From Phallusia mammillata (Eukaryota; Chordata; Ascidiacea; Phlebobranchia; Ascidiidae): a stretch of 64,000 nt of DNA. Each line of letters begins with the position of its first letter. Position 1 is the first letter of the stretch. Shown here piece after piece: positions 49,101 to 59,900 of this stretch. The translations under genes and the position numbers were made by a program. Below the pieces are notes generated by a model. The model was not told the origin of the DNA. It saw nothing but the letters and a program-made list of their open reading frames with translations, and made no database searches. The DNA lies in contig QLIY01000324.1 in assembly GCA_003260075.1 (NCBI GenBank), forward strand, positions 93,324 to 157,323, given 5' to 3'.

Positions 49101-50654
49101 GGCCTAATCATATCACGGACCCAAATAAATCCACAAACTGAAATTTCAATTTTTTGACATAAGGGATTTGTTAGCAAACAGCTTTGCGTTTGACTTATTT
49201 ATATTTCCAAGGTATGATTTGGTCAATCGCCGAATGGTTCGGTATCGTCAAATTAAAGGCGCCCGTTTCACGGAGAAAGAACACAGCGGAGTTGGCTGCT
49301 CTTATGATGGAGTCAAGCAGTCAGATATTAGCTTGCAGGTGAAATAGGATACACATTACTATTACAAGGCTAAGTCATGTTTACACGCAAGGTCATAGCA
49401 CGTTGTTCAGTGATTTTCGATTTCATAATAAAGTAGGCTACTTTCAGATTGAGTAAAAATAATTGCATTGCTTGTTTTTATTTTGTTATGCCTTATCGGA
49501 AAAAAAAACGCAACCCACCAATACGAATGTGCTTTTTGATTTTCAATTTTGGCACGCGAAGCATTACCATTTTGACATGTAGCAAGCAAATTGTGTGCAG
49601 CATTTAAAAAGTTGTCTATCCCTGGCTTATATTAGTATTCACTGATTTTCAAAATTTGCTAGAACAAGTACACCAGTGGTTTTGAACTCGTTGCAGGCCA
49701 TGGACCACCAGTTCAATTAAACAAATAGCCTATGGTGGACCAGTCCATTGTTTAGTAAGTAAAACGAAAGCATCAACAACAAGTTTAAAGTAAAACAGAC
49801 TTGGCTTGAAATAAATGACTAATAACTTTGTCCATTGACCACCAGTTGAGAACCACTGTACACCACAACGTCTTGTATTCTTTTAACGTAGGCGAAGATA
49901 TACCGTTCGCAACTTCGATTTATTGTCGAAGTTTTACAGGCCTTAGGTAACAGTTTTCACTCAAATTTAGAAGGTTGAAACAAACAGAAGTAAAATACCG
50001 ACTGAGAATCTATTTAAAATATTTTCAGGCCGATGAATTTGGACTGTGGGCTACTTATTGTACAGAGAAGGGTGGAATGAAATTAGCACTTCTCGACCCC
50101 GAATCGTTAAAAATTTTGAAACAGTACGACACCGGGTGGCGAAAAGACTGGTTTGAGGCTATTTTCGTTGCGTGTGGTGTTGCTTATGCCATCAGAAGGT
50201 ACGTTTTTTTAATAAAACCTAAAGCCATTTTAAACATTTTATTAATTTACCGTTTTTGGGACAGCGTTTCAATAATTGTAAATTAGTTTTTTTTCAAAAA
50301 CAATTAAAAATAATTTTGTTGAAAAAATCTTTTTGTTTGCTTTTATTAGAGTAAAGAGTACTAACACTTTCGTTCTTTAAAAAAACTGCCGACTTAAAAA
50401 TATGTCTATGTAAATATATGTTTTTCAGGTTCCAAAGTAAACCCTTTCTTCAAGTCAAATATATCTACAACACAATCCGTGGTGAAGCGAGCCAAGCACG
50501 TAACGCCGTATCTATACCACTTGCTCCGGATATTTACGGCTCGATCATGCAGCTTAGCTGGATTACGTCAACCAAAAGGCTTCATGTATGGACTAGTACA
50601 GGCCAAATTGGGTGGCATAATATAGATTTCGACTACGCTACGGTACAAGGATAG
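43126..50654 (+). CDS. Type II membrane olfactomedin-domain protein with an ORF1-like middle region
   Basis: There are nine exons: 43126-43281, 43651-43818, 44141-44281, 45944-46044, 46433-46501, 48037-48168, 49212-49338, 50029-50198 and 50429-50654, giving 429 aa with all phases consistent. Residues ~12-35 are a signal anchor (GLVAPTIVVILTGLWYFSVL), with a few basic residues before it. Exons 2-3 hold RERKLVIWGIEEVGED, then VVNRIGFYRN and LPRPLLVHVANEHVK, a pattern like the RRM-like domain of LINE ORF1 proteins. From ~residue 170 there is an olfactomedin domain: WRKIWVAKKPFGNRILLEYD, LPYAWGGTGHVV, ADEFGLWATY and FEAIFVACGVAYAI. Known type II olfactomedin proteins such as gliomedin act in cell adhesion. 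Calcium ligands known from myocilin seem replaced. Exons 4 and 5 recur at 47124-47224 and 47612-47680 through an assembly duplication. Stop at 50652. An AATAAA lies at 50989. Confidence 0.88.
44460..45000. repeat. Foldback-family fragment duplicated across an N
   Basis: The stretch beginning AAAATAACGGCCAAACTAGA is related to the foldback element at 17160. About 240 bases from CAACCGTTTTGCGAATGTTC are present twice, either side of an N at 44758. It lies in intron 3 of the olfactomedin gene. Confidence 0.7.
45221..45688. mobile_element. 468 bp hAT MITE with perfect target duplication
   Basis: The ends are CAGGGGTCCGCAAATA and TATTTGCGGACCCCTG. The 8-mer cgttaaac is exact at 45213-45220 and 45689-45696. 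Subterminal GGTCGCGACCC is palindromic. It is inserted in intron 3 of the olfactomedin gene. Confidence 0.92.
45655..48000. repeat. ~1.18 kb duplication of olfactomedin exons 4-5 across a C13 run
   Basis: From GGGTCGCGACCCACTATTTG at about 45659 the sequence is repeated from about 46838, just after thirteen C (46820-46832). The offset is 1179-1180 bases with very few differences. Using both copies of exons 4 and 5 would duplicate part of the domain, so only one is likely real. Confidence 0.88.
48525..48830. repeat. C10 runs with a duplicated short block
   Basis: C runs lie at 48555-48564 and 48677-48686. The block CTGCTGACCAGCGATCACAA with the following CGACACACAAATGTGTA occurs before the first run and again at about 48776, which fits a join of overlapping contigs. 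It is in intron 6 of the olfactomedin gene. Confidence 0.75.
48895..49095. mobile_element. CGGGC-rich interspersed repeat
   Basis: The block carries TCGGGTCGGGCTTAGG, CAATTAAACTTTCGGGCCTA and TTTACAACTCTGCC. It shares these with the blocks at 27995-28360 and, more weakly, at 37645-37790 and 38255-38325. It is a non-coding interspersed family of unknown class. Confidence 0.5.
49674..49858. mobile_element. ~185 bp hAT MITE
   Basis: Inverted ends CAGTGGTTTTGAAC and GTTGAGAACCACTG are present. The 8-mer gtacacca occurs at 49668-49675 and 49858-49865, overlapping the terminal bases, so exact borders are uncertain by one or two bases. It is in intron 7 of the olfactomedin gene. Confidence 0.75.
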
Positions 50655-50981
50655 GCAAAATCAAAAATACTCGAAAATTTGAGCAACGAAGCTGTTATTA
50701 GATATTTTTAGCAGTATGGAAGGCAAAAGTATAGTTATGAAACTTGCACCTTAAGATGTAAAGACAAGAAAAGACCATTGTTTGTTTTTGATAGTACGAT
50801 TTCTCTTTGGCATAGATGGCCGCTGTATTTCTTCCTTCTAAGTGCAAAAAAAAGTATAAATTTAAATATTTTTTGTAACAATGTAACACATTTTATTCTG
50901 TAACTGTGGTGTATAATAATATAACTTATGTGTGCTATGCATTTAGCCGATTTTAATTTTACATTTACTTTTGTTTGATAT

Positions 50982-50994
50982 TTTATTTAATAAA
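50982..50994. terminator. Back-to-back polyadenylation signals
   Basis: TTTATTTAATAAA contains AATAAA on the plus strand (50989-50994), 335 bases after the olfactomedin stop, and AATAAA on the minus strand (50982-50987), 361 bases after the FAM187-like stop. The two convergent genes could use this one site from both sides. Confidence 0.5.
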
Positions 50995-51127
50995 CGCCTT
51001 CTGTAAAAAATGGTGACACTTTTGCAAAGTCTTCCTAGCGCTAAACATGGACTCTCATAGGATAAACCAAAGTGTTTGAATCAAATATACGTTCTAAACT
51101 TCTCTATAACCTATTATGGAGTGAGTA

Positions 51128-51182
51128 ACGCCGTTTTGGGTTACTGAAAAAAAATAACGCCGTTTTGGGTTACTGAAAAACA
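51128..51182. repeat. Two tandem copies of a ~31 bp unit
   Basis: The unit TAACGCCGTTTTGGGTTACT followed by an A tract occurs twice in a row in the space between the two convergent genes. No function is evident. Confidence 0.7.
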
Positions 51183-51347
51183 TTTGGTGTCATACAAAAT
51201 CATTTAACGATTCAAAATTGGACATCATAGCCGTCTTCAAGCACAAAAATCGATAATTTCCAAACAGCCCTGTATTTGTTTAAAAATATCCAATGTTTAA
51301 TTTACCTGTTTAAATGGTATCTAGTTTTGTCCCACGGTACAAATTAG

Positions 51348-54300
51348 TCAAATTTCCATGCTTGTTTCAAGCACAAAATTTCGTAGAGCGTTGTACACGC
51401 CCAGAATCAACAAAAACAAAGTAAACTGGACAGTGCTCGAGAGAGCCATATACTGCAGATGGTCCAATGTTGATGGTATTCCACTGTCTGGAAGTGGTTC
51501 GACCACCAAGTTAAAGGTGTTACGGAAGGACCGATCCTTCACACATGAAAAACTAAAAGAAAATATCAGCAATGTTAACAATGTGTTAAAAATCCCTAAC
51601 TACAAGCTAACATACATATGGCAGTGGTGAATGTAAAATACTGTGGAGCCTGGGGAGCTTATTTGGCCCGAATGGCTGCAGATTGCATTCTATTTTAAAC
51701 TTTTGTCTAAATACGCCTTCTTGTACTAAAATGATTGAAAGATTACCCTGTGGCACTGTAATGCCAGCTGTCTAGCTAATACAAGCTATCGCTGTCTACG
51801 CTATCTGGCTGATATAATTTATAAGGCGTATTGTTGGTTACATCTTATTCAACTGCATCGAAGTTAAATACTACAGGAACGCGAAATTTGGTGTATTTTA
51901 AGAAAAATCTTCTAACACAGGCCTCACACCAGACAAGTTTGCTAAATACCGTTAGGCAGCGCAAGAGCATTCGCGACTATTTATAATGTAGTGTAAAAAA
52001 GCTGACGAGCTATTAGGGTTAGATTTCATAATAATAATAGCAATCAAATCAACCTAAAAACTTAGTTTCTAACCCAGCCACTCTGTTAATTTAAATAACT
52101 GCGCTCTTTACGCCATCTATCGGTATTTAGCAAAACTCTCTGTTGTGTGTTAGTAGCTCTACCCAAGTATACAAACCATGTAAGCTGCAAGCTAAACTGC
52201 ATCAGGCAAAACAGGACTAATACTCTGACCAAAGAAACATAGTCTGAAATTAAAGAAAAATGACCCATATTATTACCTGATTGTTCCCCCATCTGGCTTC
52301 CGCACATTGTTTAACATCAAGAAGTTGTCTTTTTTAACGTACATCGCCCTCGCTTTTGAGTATCCAAAACTGTAATCATTTCGATTCAAAGTTGTGAAAC
52401 TGCGCTCCCAGCGCACAGAAGATCGTACGTCAGAGGATACGTCACACTGGATCGTGACGTCAGCGTTGTTAGTGAGATCAATCCTATGAGTGCTGCGTTG
52501 CACTGGGGCTATAAAAAATATAAAAATACGCTAATTTTACGAAAAATAGTAAATGTTGTCATAATAATGCCCAATTTTTGACATTTTATTTAATTTCTAC
52601 ATGTCAAAATCAAAAAAAGGTTAAACCAGCGCCTATGGTGCACAAATATACAAAAATAAAACAAATCCAGCAGTCAATTAAATCCTTTCACATGTTTTAA
52701 CTGACCATTAACACACGTATAAAGTTTTCATGTTAAGAAATTGTGGCCCAACTTACCCGTTAGTTCCTTGCAGTGATCGTAACAAATATCAACTATAATT
52801 TCTTCCGGACGATTTTTCGCAATAGTCCGTAAGAGATAGGGAATCTCTTTTGATTTACAATGTTCTAGCCCATTGTCAGTAGTCACCCGACAAAATCCAA
52901 ATCTAAAAAATATAATATGGTGATACCAACCTTAATAATGGCAAAAATCACACAAAGACTACTATATACCTGCGCCTTTCTCCGTTTCCGTTGCAACCGT
53001 CGCATTCAGTCCACGTACTCCACTGCATGTAGACCTTGTACTCATTGACCACCTAACAGACCAAAACTGGACATTCACCTTGCTTTATTCCACTTCTGCA
53101 CTAAGGTTTTGTCGGTGGCAACCATTACAAACAAAATCACTTTGACCAGAGGCGCACAACCTGTGGCCATACAGTCAAATTTGACCACCGATAAGACTTA
53201 TGTATCACAATTTAAGGTTTGTCGGCTATGTACAGATAAAAACTCTTTTAGATAGTAAGCTTCAGTAATGGCCATTAAGAACTGTTTGGCCGTTGATAAA
53301 ATAAGAATCTGCGATGCGGTCGGCAGTATAAATAAAAGGCTGTGCGCCCCTGTATTGGACCTAACTGTATCTTCCCATGGTGATTGTCCTCTGCCAGCAA
53401 GAATATATTCCATTTGGTTTGGGTCGTGAACAACGATTTTCCATGTTCGAACGATGTCATCTGTTACGCAATCGTAACGACCTGTGTTAATTAATTTATA
53501 AAAGTTATATGCATTTGCTTTTACAAGGTGTATCTGCTGGTGGTCAATGGTGTACCATCAATCGATATAAAGTTGCCCGAACGATATAAAGGTGCCCCAA
53601 GCGATAATAAAGTGATTTTAAGATGCACCAAGCGATCCTGTACATGTTAGATGTACGTTGGCAACAAAATGGTTAAAATAATGTTTCCCATTTTTATTTC
53701 GTAGCTGAAATGTTTTGTGAAACAATTTTGAACTAACCCATGTTTGTGGCTAATGGCATACTGCCAAGTTATGAAAAATACGTTTTATTGTACGGCCACA
53801 AACGAGTATGAGATCTTATGTTATCTTATAAAGTACTAAGTTTAAAAATGTTTTTCAAAAATACCAAAATTTTATTAACCTGATCAAATCCAATAAACGA
53901 CAACATACCTGAATCCGTTTCGAGAAGACCCAAAATTTCAAGCGTTGCATACTGAAATGACAAGTCCATCTCAACGTGATTTCCACCATCGTCGTTTGAG
54001 AGAAAAACAGTTTTCTTCGAATTTGTGTAACTGTAATTGAAAAGTTTCGTTTTATTAGGTGCGCTGTCAAGCCTAATTACTTAATTAGGAGTTAACAGTG
54101 CAGCTGTACCTCAAAAACACGTGTCATAATTAATCCAACTTAATCTTTAAACAAAACAAAAATTGAACTGGGTATTCAAAAACGGTTACATTTTTCTCTA
54201 GTTTTTAATCTCTAAATTTTTCTTTGATTATTTTTTAAGAAATTGTTAAAGCAGACTATGAAATAAACATTACTGTGCAAAACACTTCTTTTATCAACGA

Positions 54301-54588
54301 AAAATCCATTTCTCTAAATGAGCAAACGTTGCTTTCCAGTCACAGGGAATCGTCGTTTAATTTAAATTATGCTCAAAGCAATTTCGAAAGTCAACATTAC
54401 CTGTAAAAGTCCCAGTGAAAGCTTTTATTTCCAGTGAAGTTTTGCGTGCAACCAACCGAAAAATCTTCGCCAACAAAGAAGTCCAGCAAAGTGGCGTTAG
54501 AGCTAACCGGAATTTCTTCGCCGAAAAAGAAAGCGCCGCTAAATTCCACACCAAACGTCAACAGCAACAACCCACTCCATTGGTACAT
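51348..54588 (-). CDS. Ig / TSP1-like / Ig single-pass membrane protein (FAM187-like)
   Basis: There are seven exons: 54401-54588, 53909-54030, 53366-53481, 52970-53052, 52757-52902, 52277-52508 and 51348-51552, giving 363 aa with phases consistent throughout. It starts with a signal peptide (MYQWSGLLLLTFGVEFSGA). An Ig-like domain follows, with SVGCTQNFT and GRYDCVTDD supplying its two cysteines. A TSP1-like segment has WSTWTECDGC and RRRFGFC. The second Ig domain has DVTIQCDVS, SVRWERS and GGTISFSCV. A single membrane helix (STVQFTLFLLILGVYNAL) and a short tail end it. Three N-glycosylation sites (NAT, NFT, NKS) lie in the first domain. This order matches my recollection of the FAM187 family, whose role is poorly known. 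ATG 54645 is an upstream in-frame alternative that would bury the signal peptide. Confidence 0.8.
51924..52160. mobile_element. ~230 bp element with terminal inverted repeats
   Basis: The left end CAGACAAGTTTGCTAAATAC (then CGTTAGGCAGCGC) is inverted at the right end, GCGCTCTTTACGCC...TCGGTATTTAGCAAAACTC. A related element at 27803 is split by another repeat. It lies in the last intron of the FAM187-like gene. No clear target duplication is seen. Confidence 0.6.
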
Positions 54589-56995
54589 TTTGCCTGATGC
54601 ACAAAAACTTTTTTTACGCACATGTAATGTCACAATCAAATGCATTATGACGCTACAATGAAACTTGTTTCCCTGACAATGCCTTACTTTATGCCAAGTA
54701 CTGGAATTTGGAATTGCTAGGTCTAATTTCAGTGGCAGGTTTTTTTTCCAAGTAGGGACAGGTGTTTTTTTTGGCTAATTTCTAAGAATAGTTGAACATA
54801 ACCATTCTTGAGTATGGATTTAAGTCAGGAATCAAGTCTATTTGCACACAACTTATTTGGATGAGGATTGGGATGTATTTAGTTTCAAGATATTTGGTTG
54901 CATACCGAGGAATAGGATTTCAAAAACTCTGACTAGCAGAGATAGTGCACGGAACTGAATTTTCTAGAAGGTATGTGGCATTATGAACCATTTATTATGA
55001 TAGTACAGTATACATCATCTTGGGTCTTCCAGTATACTTAGGTAAATACATGAATAACAAGGTGTACTTACAAAGTACATAAATTTTCCAAGTTGCCTCA
55101 TGTTGCTGTTAATTGATAGTCCAGCTGCACTGCACTATAAGGCGAATTGATTCCTTTTGACGCCCTTTTCAGAACCTCTCCCCAGGCAGAACACGCTTAT
55201 TTGTCTGTTCGCAACGCGCATATAATCTAAAAATGCGAGGAGCAAGTAATTAGTTCCCGCGTGGTTCGCGTTCAATTGCACTATCAAGTGCTACCTAATT
55301 ATGCTATTGCTGTGCACATTTGCCAGGTTTCTGGTAAAAGTCTCTTTTAGACTAAACAAAATTTGTGCAAAGTTGTGCACATTTTATAATGATAAAAGCT
55401 TTATTTCTGACTAGTTTCTTTTACACATCACTACAGTGCTACACAAAACAGTTATACATTGATACATACATATGATCTTTTCACATGGTATTGAAGTAAT
55501 AGTTGTGATTTCCCACTTTCATTGTTCCATTTCTTTGAACCACAGTGTTTGTTGGCAATGTCGAACAGATGAAATCTTGCTCTTTCACCTCCTAAAAAAA
55601 CATCTCAACCCTCCAACAACCTTTCCTTATTTACGATGAACAAACCACGTGCTTTTAGCTAAAATCTCATAGCATACAGACTTAAGGGGTGTGCACTGCT
55701 TTGCATGGTTTCAGACGAACGACGCTGACTGTTTAAAACGCCCCTGACAATTTTGACAAACGCGTTTGAAGCACTGGTGTCAACTGAACGACAACTGATT
55801 CGACTGTGACGCCACCTCACCTTACGGGCGACCTCTAGCGGATGCAAAGTATAATAAATAATCTAGCGTGTTTTACAAAAAAGGGGGCTTAAGCAAACAT
55901 TATGCACAAAGGAAACCCAAACTTCCACATCCACAGCAACAGTTTAAACTTGTTTTTACTAAAAACTTCTGTCCAAATTTCATTGGACTTTAGTAAGGTG
56001 CACCATGCAAAGGTCGACCAAAAGTTTATTTGCAAAACGTAAAATGCTGCGAGAAATATGCTGAGACAGGATAAAAACTGCTACGGTGTACAAAACAAGA
56101 CCCTATACAAAAGAGGATACACAAAATTGTGAACGTAGGCTATGCTGCATGATAAAACGTAAACACAACCATGAACTTTTTTCATCGGGCCTATCAGGCG
56201 GCCCTAGTGCATATAAATAATGGGCAAAGATGGCAATATGGTACAACAAATAGGAAATTTAGGCTGTATATATACCAAGCAGCAAAAAAGGGTAAATAGC
56301 AAACCGATTGCGTCTAAGCCAAATTTTCAACAGTTTTTTAAACATTTTAACAATGAACAGCACTTTAACGCAAGGTTTTGTGAAAGTTATTTCTTAGCTG
56401 GTAAAAAGATCTAAATACTCGAACTATATGAGTGACGGAACCTTACGCAAAGGAACTTTCTTTCTTTAAAAAAATCTGATTTAGTTCTTAGCAATGTTAA
56501 GTACATCTACGCGTTTCACAATGCATGTTACAAGATGATATACTGATTGGGGATTGTCCAAAATGAAATAAACGACAAAAACGCTAACAGGCAACGAGCA
56601 CACCGAATAGTAAAGACGTGGCTTGGTAACAAGGCACAGTGGTTGAGCAATGAGGTGCAATTAAAGCAATATTACCACTATTTTGTCACCAACAAACTGC
56701 TGAGATCAGCGTTTTAGCTGACTGTGGACAATTGTGGCTAAAACATGTACTTTTTTGTCTAGCTATATAATGGACACGGCTTTAAGGGATTGGGGCGTGA
56801 AATTATTCTTTCTTACCGTGACGTCATTAATAGCGACGTCATCCAGCTGAAAGGGTACCTCTGGCAAAATTTCTTACTTGGTCGACTAAATCAAAATCCT
56901 TTGCGACCAGTGCTGGCGTTTTACTTTGATTTCGCGACTAAAGCGACTTTGCCTAGGTATATGGTTTGACAACAAGAAAAACTTAACAGTGTTGA
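54589..56995. other. Intergenic region between FAM187-like and collagen genes
   Basis: Both flanking genes read to the left, so this holds the promoter of the first and the 3' end of the second. Apart from a possible orphan exon at 55481-55591, no coding sequence is supported. The sequence is AT-rich without clear repeats. Confidence 0.5.
55481..55591 (-). CDS. Possible orphan terminal exon
   Basis: After a tttttttag acceptor on the minus strand a 36-residue frame runs to a TGA: it begins EVKEQDFICS and ends VGNHNYYFNTM. The composition looks protein-like, and the frame starts cleanly at the acceptor. No partner exon was found between it and the collagen gene, and I do not recognise the sequence. 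It might belong to an unseen gene or an alternative transcript. Confidence 0.3.
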   Translation of the reverse strand, partial: EVKEQDFICSTLPTNTVVQRNGTMKVGNHNYYFNTM

Positions 56996-59900
56996 TCACA
57001 GGAAACAGACTGGTCCGACTGTTAACCCAAACTTGTTGTCGTCTTGCACGTTCGCTATTGCAAAATCACGGACAGGCAGTAAGGTGACATCTTGAGTGTG
57101 TATTGTAAATTCAGTTGTTTCTGGTTCATTGTGCTTGTGCTGTAAAACGATAAATATATGCAGTTTTCAGTAGGTATTGGTATTCGATTCAAACACACAC
57201 AAATAACATTTGAAAACTTGCGATTAATGTCTGACTAAAACGTATTCTCGCGGTCTTTTTGTTCTCCAAGCCTAAACAATCTTTTATACGACTCTTATGC
57301 AGTGCCACAGAAAAAAAGAGTTGTAAATCCCTTGGTCCCAATACTCCCCAAACAGCCACGAACATAGAGAATTTTACTAACATTTTGCCATTTCTAGTTT
57401 CTAGCGAAAACTACAAAACGCTTCCTATTCGAAAAAAAAAACGAATAACACTTGGTTTTCACTTTCCAGAACCTTGTCAACGCTTACAACGCTGACGATT
57501 CGTATGTATATGCTTGACTGTGAATTTTATGATGTAATTAGAGCTGTTTTCCAACACGTAAAGTCAGTCCACTGGTTTTAAATGTTAGGCCGAATGCGTT
57601 TTACCTGACACCCATCGTGGCCTACATAATAAGCAGCTTCTCCGTCCATAAGTTTTTGCACCTGCCGTCCATCTCCCATATATTTCACGGCGTTCGTGTA
57701 ACTGTCAATAACAGCATCCCGCGCTGCAGCAACTCCCAGACACGAAAATACGAATTTCTGCGAATTGTGAACAAAAAAGTGCAGATCATGGTGTTAAATG
57801 GTTAAAGCAGCCAACCAACCCAAATGCATTTGGTTAAACCGCCCAAGTGTTGGTAATGGTGATAAAAAGTTTCGAACTTGGTGCTTGTTTACCTGCGTCA
57901 CCGCTTTGCTGAAGTGACGTAACACTTTTAGTTGCACGCGGTTGCTCTGATACGTTAACACGTGACCCCCGTTGTAACTGCGCCACCAAGTGTACCGACG
58001 GCTGCGCCTCTTGCTGGGCACTTTCCAATTTTTGTAGGCGATCTGAAAATATAACTCACTTATCACGAATTCTTAAAAATGGACTGATGTGAAACCTTTA
58101 TTACTTTCTGTTTACGAACATTTGTGAACCGTTATTGTCTGTGCATTTTTTCACGTGCAGCAGAATTATAATTCTGACCCATTAAAAATGTTGTATTATA
58201 GTTATATTTAATTTCGGATTTTGAGTTAGAACTGATTTTAGGGACACCAGCAACTTGCTAATCCAACACACGAGATACATTAACACTCCCTACTACCAAA
58301 ATCTGATTTCCAACATCCTAAATTATTTTAACTAATTGAAAAATTCGAAACAATCACTCAAATGGTGAATTAAAAAAATCACTTCACAAAGGTACTTTTT
58401 GTAGTTACTAACGTTAGATGAATAAACCAGTTTACTTTATTGATTACAAACACAACATTAAAATTGTGAGCAAATGTTGCCTACAGAATGCGTTTGTATT
58501 GTTGTTGTTTTTTAAAAATTTGCACTTTTCGGTCCTAGTAATATTAATACAGAATAGTTAACCTCGTCTTTTTTGGCCTGCACGCACGTAGCACCACCTG
58601 CTGTGAAATTACAAAACACACGGAGAGCATCCTTTGTACAACCTTCGTTCGGATCGACGTAATAATAACCTACAACAAAAATGTAATTGTTTCCAACATG
58701 TTTATTAGGTCGCTGAAAAACCAGCCTTAAACAGGTGCATTACAAGTAACAGGACACAGAAATCGCCATAAAGTATATATACTGTATTGCAGCATCCAAA
58801 AGTTTAAAGCAGTGGTGCTGAAAGTTATGGATATTTCTTCCCAAAAGAGTGTTTTGATATTTTTAGGGGGTATTTTTTTTTTAATTTGGTCACTTTATCC
58901 TTTGTCATCGGCATTTTTTGTTTCTTAGTAAGAGGATAAATGAAATTCATTGAGCTGCTCTCAGGGGTAACGATGACAATAAAAAGTTTAAAATCACTGG
59001 TTTAACCGTTACTCATTTAAGCTGACAGTGTTCTTTTAATTAATACATAAGGGGCACAAAATTATCATGTACATGTGCAATAAATCAATTTTTGAATAAA
59101 CCATTCGGATATTTTACTGACCATCCGCTAATGTTGGGTGAGAGACTAACAGGTCTCTGCAAGTTCTGGCTGGAAACAGTGCAGAGCCTAAAGGACCAAG
59201 GTGATGTTGTAAAACAGCATTGCTAAGATCCCATAGTTTTTCGAATAAGTTCGTTCGGATTGTCTCCTGAAATGGTGTTAGATTAAGTGTACGTTGTTTA
59301 AGATGAGAAAGTTTTCAACGAGAAGATACAGGCCAATATCTGAGCTTATAAAACACAATTTCGACAGTTTCCGTTGTAATATTTTAAGCTCAGATATGGA
59401 CTTGTACCGTGAATTGCGTGCCTAGGAAATTTTAAAATTTTAAATGTGTTGTGGAAACGTGTTTGTATTTTATTTTAGACAAAACGTTTGCCTAAAGACA
59501 ATGCTATTGTGGGGTCCAAAAGTTTGCGTTAGCATATCCAAGAACAGATTTCTAATTTCAAACTTAAACTATTTGATGCAATTTCAGCGATTTCGGCACA
59601 AAACTCTGTACAGCCTAAACTCCTTACGTTGAATGTTGTCGAATTATACGTGTTGTTGATCATGGTCACAATCTGTTGCTTCTGTTCAAACAAATACAGA
59701 CTGTTTATTTCCCGTTTAAACAACAACTGATCTAACACAAAACCTACAATTCTTTGCAAGTAATAATTTCAGCAGACTGTAAACTCACCAATGTATCGGA
59801 CGTTGATCCAGGTGGACCCTAAAAGACAAAAATAGTGATAAACAAAAAGTTTTAAGGGAATTGTTTAGAAGTTTAGTTTTTTTATATTGTTTGAAACAGT

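Noticed and set aside
52086-52307. Hydrophobic 73-codon minus frame that looked like a transmembrane exon of the FAM187-like gene
   Set aside because: It cannot be joined in phase from exon 6 (which ends with two bases left over), lies in a repeat element, and the exon at 51348-51552 joins in phase and supplies the F-strand Cys and the membrane helix.
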